Origin: a virus
Strand: one strand, 5' to 3'
DNA length: 24,475 bases
Virus record (IMG/VR): IMGVR_UViG_3300046413_000887
Span: 1 to 24,475 of that record
Shown: one piece after another, positions 22,427 to 24,475 of the stretch
Position numbering within the stretch: position 1 is the first letter of the stretch
Layout of the letters: each line of letters starts with the position of its first letter
Position numbers and translations under genes: made by a program
The notes under the pieces: model-generated
Told to the model about the DNA's origin: nothing
Database searches by the model: none
Seen by the model: only the letters and a program-made list of their open reading frames with translations

Positions 22427-22647
22427 CTGTAATTATTAAGCCATTTAAGTAATTGTTTTTTATTGGTAGGAATATCGACAGGTTTTACCTCATGTAATAA
22501 TTCTTCAGTCCAGTTAGGTGTACCCTTTTCTTTCAAGACATCTCGGTTTAGTTCGTTACAATATTTTTTCGCCTTTGCCCTACAAGTAAACCAAGTTGTC
22601 ATTAACTCACTAAGGTCACTCCATTCCTCTACTTTATAAAATCTCAT
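22423..22647 (-). CDS. Hypothetical protein (74 aa)
   Basis: I use ATG 22647, giving a TGATG overlap with the previous gene's stop; a GTG three codons upstream (22656) is possible. Starts MRFYKVEEWSDLSELMTTWF, with CRAKAKKYCNELN. Probably helical. Unknown function. Confidence 0.65.
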   Translation of the reverse strand: MRFYKVEEWSDLSELMTTWFTCRAKAKKYCNELNRDVLKEKGTPNWTEELLHEVKPVDIPTNKKQLLKWLNNYR

Positions 22648-22892
22648 CAGTTCCACTTAGCCTTTCCTCTAAGTATGATGGCATTGCCAACAATTCTACG
22701 ATTCGCAATCAGTGTTGCCATTCCGTTAATATCTAAACCTTTTAATAAACCTTCTTCATTGACCAACATCTGGTCACCGTCAGAAAGTTCAATTAGCTCA
22801 ACGAATCCTCCTACCATTTCTTGAGCTTTTTTTAAGCTAGGTTTCTCTTCTGCAATTACCCAAACACTTGGGTCTTCTACTGGTTTTTCCAT
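22647..22892 (-). CDS. DUF3846 domain protein (81 aa)
   Basis: Started at ATG 22892 (MEKPVEDPSVWVIAEE), preceded by AGGA and two bases after the upstream stop; the longer reading would just run through the previous gene. Core residues 18-75: LKKAQEMVGGFVELIEL, VNEEGLLKGLDINGMAT, IVGNAIIL, matching DUF3846 (L-x-x-L/A-Q-x-x-V-G-G-x-x-E, N-E-E-G, N-x-x-A-T, I-x-G-x-A). DUF3846 proteins are often found in phage accessory genes; the function is not established. Confidence 0.85.
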   Translation of the reverse strand: MEKPVEDPSVWVIAEEKPSLKKAQEMVGGFVELIELSDGDQMLVNEEGLLKGLDINGMATLIANRRIVGNAIILRGKAKWN

Positions 22893-22894
22893 AA

Positions 22895-23161
22895 TTATTG
22901 TTCCTGTATTTTTTCGATTACTGACTCTGATAAATTTTTTATACTTTGTAATTGCCGTTGCAGTTCTCCTTGGGCAATCCTGCAACCTTTAGGAGCAACA
23001 TCACTTCGGACATAGTGGTTTCTTGCGTGAAAACTTTCGTGAGGAAAACTCTCAATAACTGCACTAAGTTTTGAACCAAAGTTATACCACTCCTCTAAGA
23101 GTGAGTTTTTAGAATTTCCGTTGCAATGAACGGTAGGTGTAATTTCTTCTGGGTTAATCAT
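22895..23161 (-). CDS. Hypothetical protein (88 aa)
   Basis: ATG at 23161 (MINPEEITPTVHCNGNSK), 5 nt after the previous stop; the longer frame starts inside the previous gene. Contains HESFHARNHYVRSDVAP and a helical C-terminus (LQRQLQSIKNLSESVIEKI). No family recognised. Confidence 0.65.
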   Translation of the reverse strand: MINPEEITPTVHCNGNSKNSLLEEWYNFGSKLSAVIESFPHESFHARNHYVRSDVAPKGCRIAQGELQRQLQSIKNLSESVIEKIQEQ

Positions 23162-23166
23162 AATTT

Positions 23167-23427
23167 TTAGTTGATGTAGCAGGTCAATTCGTACCTGCCG
23201 GATGATAGACGATAGATAACCACACAAGCATACTTTCTGGTGTGCCTGTCCTTAATGGTATCGACCTTAAAGTTCCAACGCTCAGTGGTCTCATATGTGA
23301 CACCTCTCCAAGTTTCGTCATCGAACTCAGATGACTTAGCATCGTTGAGACGAAGTAGGTTAATGCGGACATCTGCAATGCAATCTGCGAGAGTGTCGTG
23401 GTAAGATGATGTGCGGTTCTTGATCAT
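23167..23427 (-). CDS. Hypothetical protein under promoter C (86 aa)
   Basis: ATG at 23427 (MIKNRTSSYHDTLADCIADV); the in-frame ATG at 23463 lies in the promoter. Predicted alpha/beta: ADCIADVRINLLRLND, then ERWNFKVDTIKDRHTRKY and VVIYRLSSGRYELTCYIN. No family recognised. Its ATG is exactly 7 bp from the -10 hexamer of promoter C. Confidence 0.7.
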   Translation of the reverse strand: MIKNRTSSYHDTLADCIADVRINLLRLNDAKSSEFDDETWRGVTYETTERWNFKVDTIKDRHTRKYACVVIYRLSSGRYELTCYIN

Positions 23428-23434
23428 GTTTAAT

Positions 23435-23482
23435 ACAATAAATTTATTTATTTGAAATAGCAAGTGGTAGTTGTGTCATAAA
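23435..23482 (-). promoter_or_regulatory. Promoter copy C, before the 86-residue gene
   Basis: Minus-strand reading: TTGCTA (23458-23463), 17 bp, TATTGT (23435-23440), 7 bp ATTAAAC, ATG at 23427. The upstream TTTATGACACA element (23472-23482) lies 8 bp upstream of the -35 and overlaps the TGA stop of the preceding gene. Confidence 0.65.
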
Positions 23483-23787
23483 CTTATTTTTTCCATTATT
23501 TTCTCAAACGATAAACCATCGTTTTCATGCGGTTGGATTTTAGACTTCCACTTAGCGAGAAATTTTTCTAATTGTCTCTTATCTTTTACAAAGTGTTTAT
23601 AATCTTCTTCACTTGGGTCAGTCACTGATACTGAATCATTCGCCCAGTAAAGATGATATTTTGCCTCATCAATGAGGTACTTGTCACCGTAATGTTTATC
23701 GGCATTCTCCTCCGATATGCGATCTACATTATTAAACTGATGTTCCAGTTCTGCCACTTTAAAGGCATCTTTTATTATTTCTCTCAT
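23476..23787 (-). CDS. Hypothetical charged protein (103 aa)
   Basis: ATG at 23787, two bases after the stop of the 55-residue gene. Helical and highly charged: KDAFKVAELEHQFNNVDRI, then DKHYGDKYLIDEAKYHLYW, KDKRQLEKFLAKW. The TTA-TGA end is part of the upstream element of promoter C. Unknown function. Confidence 0.65.
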   Translation of the reverse strand: MREIIKDAFKVAELEHQFNNVDRISEENADKHYGDKYLIDEAKYHLYWANDSVSVTDPSEEDYKHFVKDKRQLEKFLAKWKSKIQPHENDGLSFEKIMEKISL

Positions 23788-23789
23788 AA

Positions 23790-23957
23790 TTATTTTTCGA
23801 TTAATTTAAAAGTCTCTCTAAGTTCTACTATCTGATCCTTAATTTCTTGAATAGTTAGTGGTGATTGTATTCCACTTTGCTTTATTACAGATAATGCAAT
23901 TCCAAGTATGATAACTGAATTTTCTGCAACCTCTTTGCGTGTTAATTTTTTGTCCAT
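23790..23957 (-). CDS. Small hypothetical protein (55 aa)
   Basis: ATG at 23957, two bases after the stop of the 95-residue gene and ending two bases before the next ATG. Reads MDKKLTRKEVAENSVIILGI then ALSVIKQSGI and QEIKDQIVELRETFKLIEK. A short hydrophobic segment (15-25) precedes a charged helix. It fills the interval exactly, supporting a real gene; function unknown. Confidence 0.65.
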   Translation of the reverse strand: MDKKLTRKEVAENSVIILGIALSVIKQSGIQSPLTIQEIKDQIVELRETFKLIEK

Positions 23958-23959
23958 GA

Positions 23960-24247
23960 TTAGTCTGATATATGGTATAGTGATACGAATGGTTTTGGGT
24001 CTTTTGCAGTACCGTACAACTTGTTTAAACGGTCTGCCTCGGCATCTGCCTTTTCACCGTCCAGATCAAATGATCCGCAGAATGCCTTAAAGTAATACTT
24101 AGGATAAGAGTAATACCTGCCGTAGTGCGTGTGACCTCCAAAAAGTTTATCAGCACCGTGATGCCATCCCTCGCCCTTTTTGGCTTTATTGAAAGGGGTT
24201 ACCCTATCGCATAAATATTGAATAAAATAAAAATCAAATGTGTTCAT
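23960..24247 (-). CDS. Hypothetical protein (95 aa)
   Basis: ATG at 24247 (MNTFDFYFIQYLCDRVTPF), at promoter B. Tyr/His/Gly-rich middle (GWHHGADKLFGGHTHYGRYY, residues about 27-46), then a charged helix (DLDGEKADAEADRLNKLYG). The His cluster might bind metal, but no known motif is matched. Confidence 0.7.
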   Translation of the reverse strand: MNTFDFYFIQYLCDRVTPFNKAKKGEGWHHGADKLFGGHTHYGRYYSYPKYYFKAFCGSFDLDGEKADAEADRLNKLYGTAKDPKPFVSLYHISD

Positions 24248-24254
24248 AATTAAG

Positions 24255-24312
24255 ACAATAATTTATATTAGTATGTAATGCAAGTATAAAATAAAAATTC
24301 TTGTGTCATAAA
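24255..24312 (-). promoter_or_regulatory. Promoter copy B, before the 95-residue gene
   Basis: Minus-strand reading: TTGCAT (24278-24283), 17 bp, TATTGT (24255-24260), 7 bp CTTAATT, ATG at 24247. The upstream TTTATGACACA element (24302-24312) is here in intergenic sequence, not over a stop codon, and abuts the iteron-like inverted repeat. Confidence 0.65.
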
Positions 24313-24432
24313 TTACACTTTTACACTTTTTACACTTATTTTGGACTTACTATATAAAATATTAGCCTATATTCACCCTTTTACCTTTTTGTATTAACTA
24401 AAAAAAAAAGCGTAAAAAGTGTAAAAGTGTAA
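24313..24432. repeat. 21-bp perfect inverted repeat of TTACACTTT iterons around an AT-rich core
   Basis: Left arm 24313-24333 and right arm 24412-24432 are exact reverse complements; the arm begins TTACACTTTTACACTTTTTA on the plus strand. Each arm contains two to three tandem ACACTTTT units. The 78-bp core is AT-rich and contains TATATAAAATATTA and a run of ten A. Candidate origin, replication-protein or repressor binding region; it is the only long non-coding stretch in the window (24248-24475). Confidence 0.65.
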
Positions 24433-24434
24433 AA

Positions 24435-24455
24435 TGTACAACTTCTTGTACAACT
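24435..24455. repeat. Two direct copies of TGTACAACT, 12 bp apart
   Basis: Copies at 24435-24443 and 24447-24455, each containing the palindrome TGTACA. The spacing is close to one helical turn, as expected for a protein-binding pair on one DNA face. Function not determined. Confidence 0.45.
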
Positions 24456-24475
24456 AATACCCTCCCCCAGTGCTT

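Noticed and set aside
24454-24474. Possible end of another minus-strand gene (frame reading S-T-G-G-G-Y then stop)
   Set aside because: Only six codons are visible before the window edge, so it cannot be supported or excluded.

Overview
This window is a stretch of a tailed double-stranded DNA phage genome (Caudoviricetes, podovirus-like module order), AT-rich, with every convincing gene on the minus strand; genes are therefore read from right to left. The head genes (portal, acidic scaffold, SU10/DUF5309-type major capsid protein), a gp11-like adaptor, a gp12-like nozzle candidate, many small fibre proteins, a gp13-position GNAT-like protein and Q/A/M-rich candidate ejection proteins resemble podoviruses known mainly from marine metagenomes and marine isolates (HMO-2011-like and pelagiphage-like groups). 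That affiliation is from recall of protein style, not from a search. No terminase large subunit, polymerase, integrase, endolysin or tRNA is visible.

Right part (about 20.3-24.5 kb): a dense run of very small genes, often chained by ATGA/TGATG overlaps, including a DUF3846 protein, a YNGWTNRATW-type (DUF7249-like) protein, a SprT-like zinc metallopeptidase and several micro-genes of 27-58 codons. Three near-identical promoter regions (before the genes starting at 24247, 23427 and 21767) share TTGCNN, exactly 17 bp, TATTGT, exactly 7 bp, then ATG, which predicts leaderless mRNAs. Each also has an upstream TTTATGACACA element. The extreme right end carries a 21-bp perfect inverted repeat made of TTACACTTT-type iterons around an AT-rich core, a candidate origin or control region.

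Middle part (about 14.3-20.3 kb): small HTH protein, portal (GTG start, strong Shine-Dalgarno), a 38-residue lysine-rich peptide, two small unknowns, a complete calcineurin-like metallophosphoesterase, a small unknown, scaffold and major capsid protein.

Left part (1-14.3 kb): a tail and fibre module with nearly every junction overlapping by 1-4 bases: gp11-like adaptor with a C-terminal beta-repeat extension, collagen-like fibre, further fibre proteins, a lipoprotein-like/TM protein pair, a gp12-like tail protein, a set of fibre pieces with repeated motifs and paralogous N-termini, a long beta-helix-like fibre, a GNAT-like protein, a 639-residue candidate internal virion protein with a distinctive C-terminal CWVAREVYG domain, and the start of another Q-rich candidate ejection protein that runs off the left edge.
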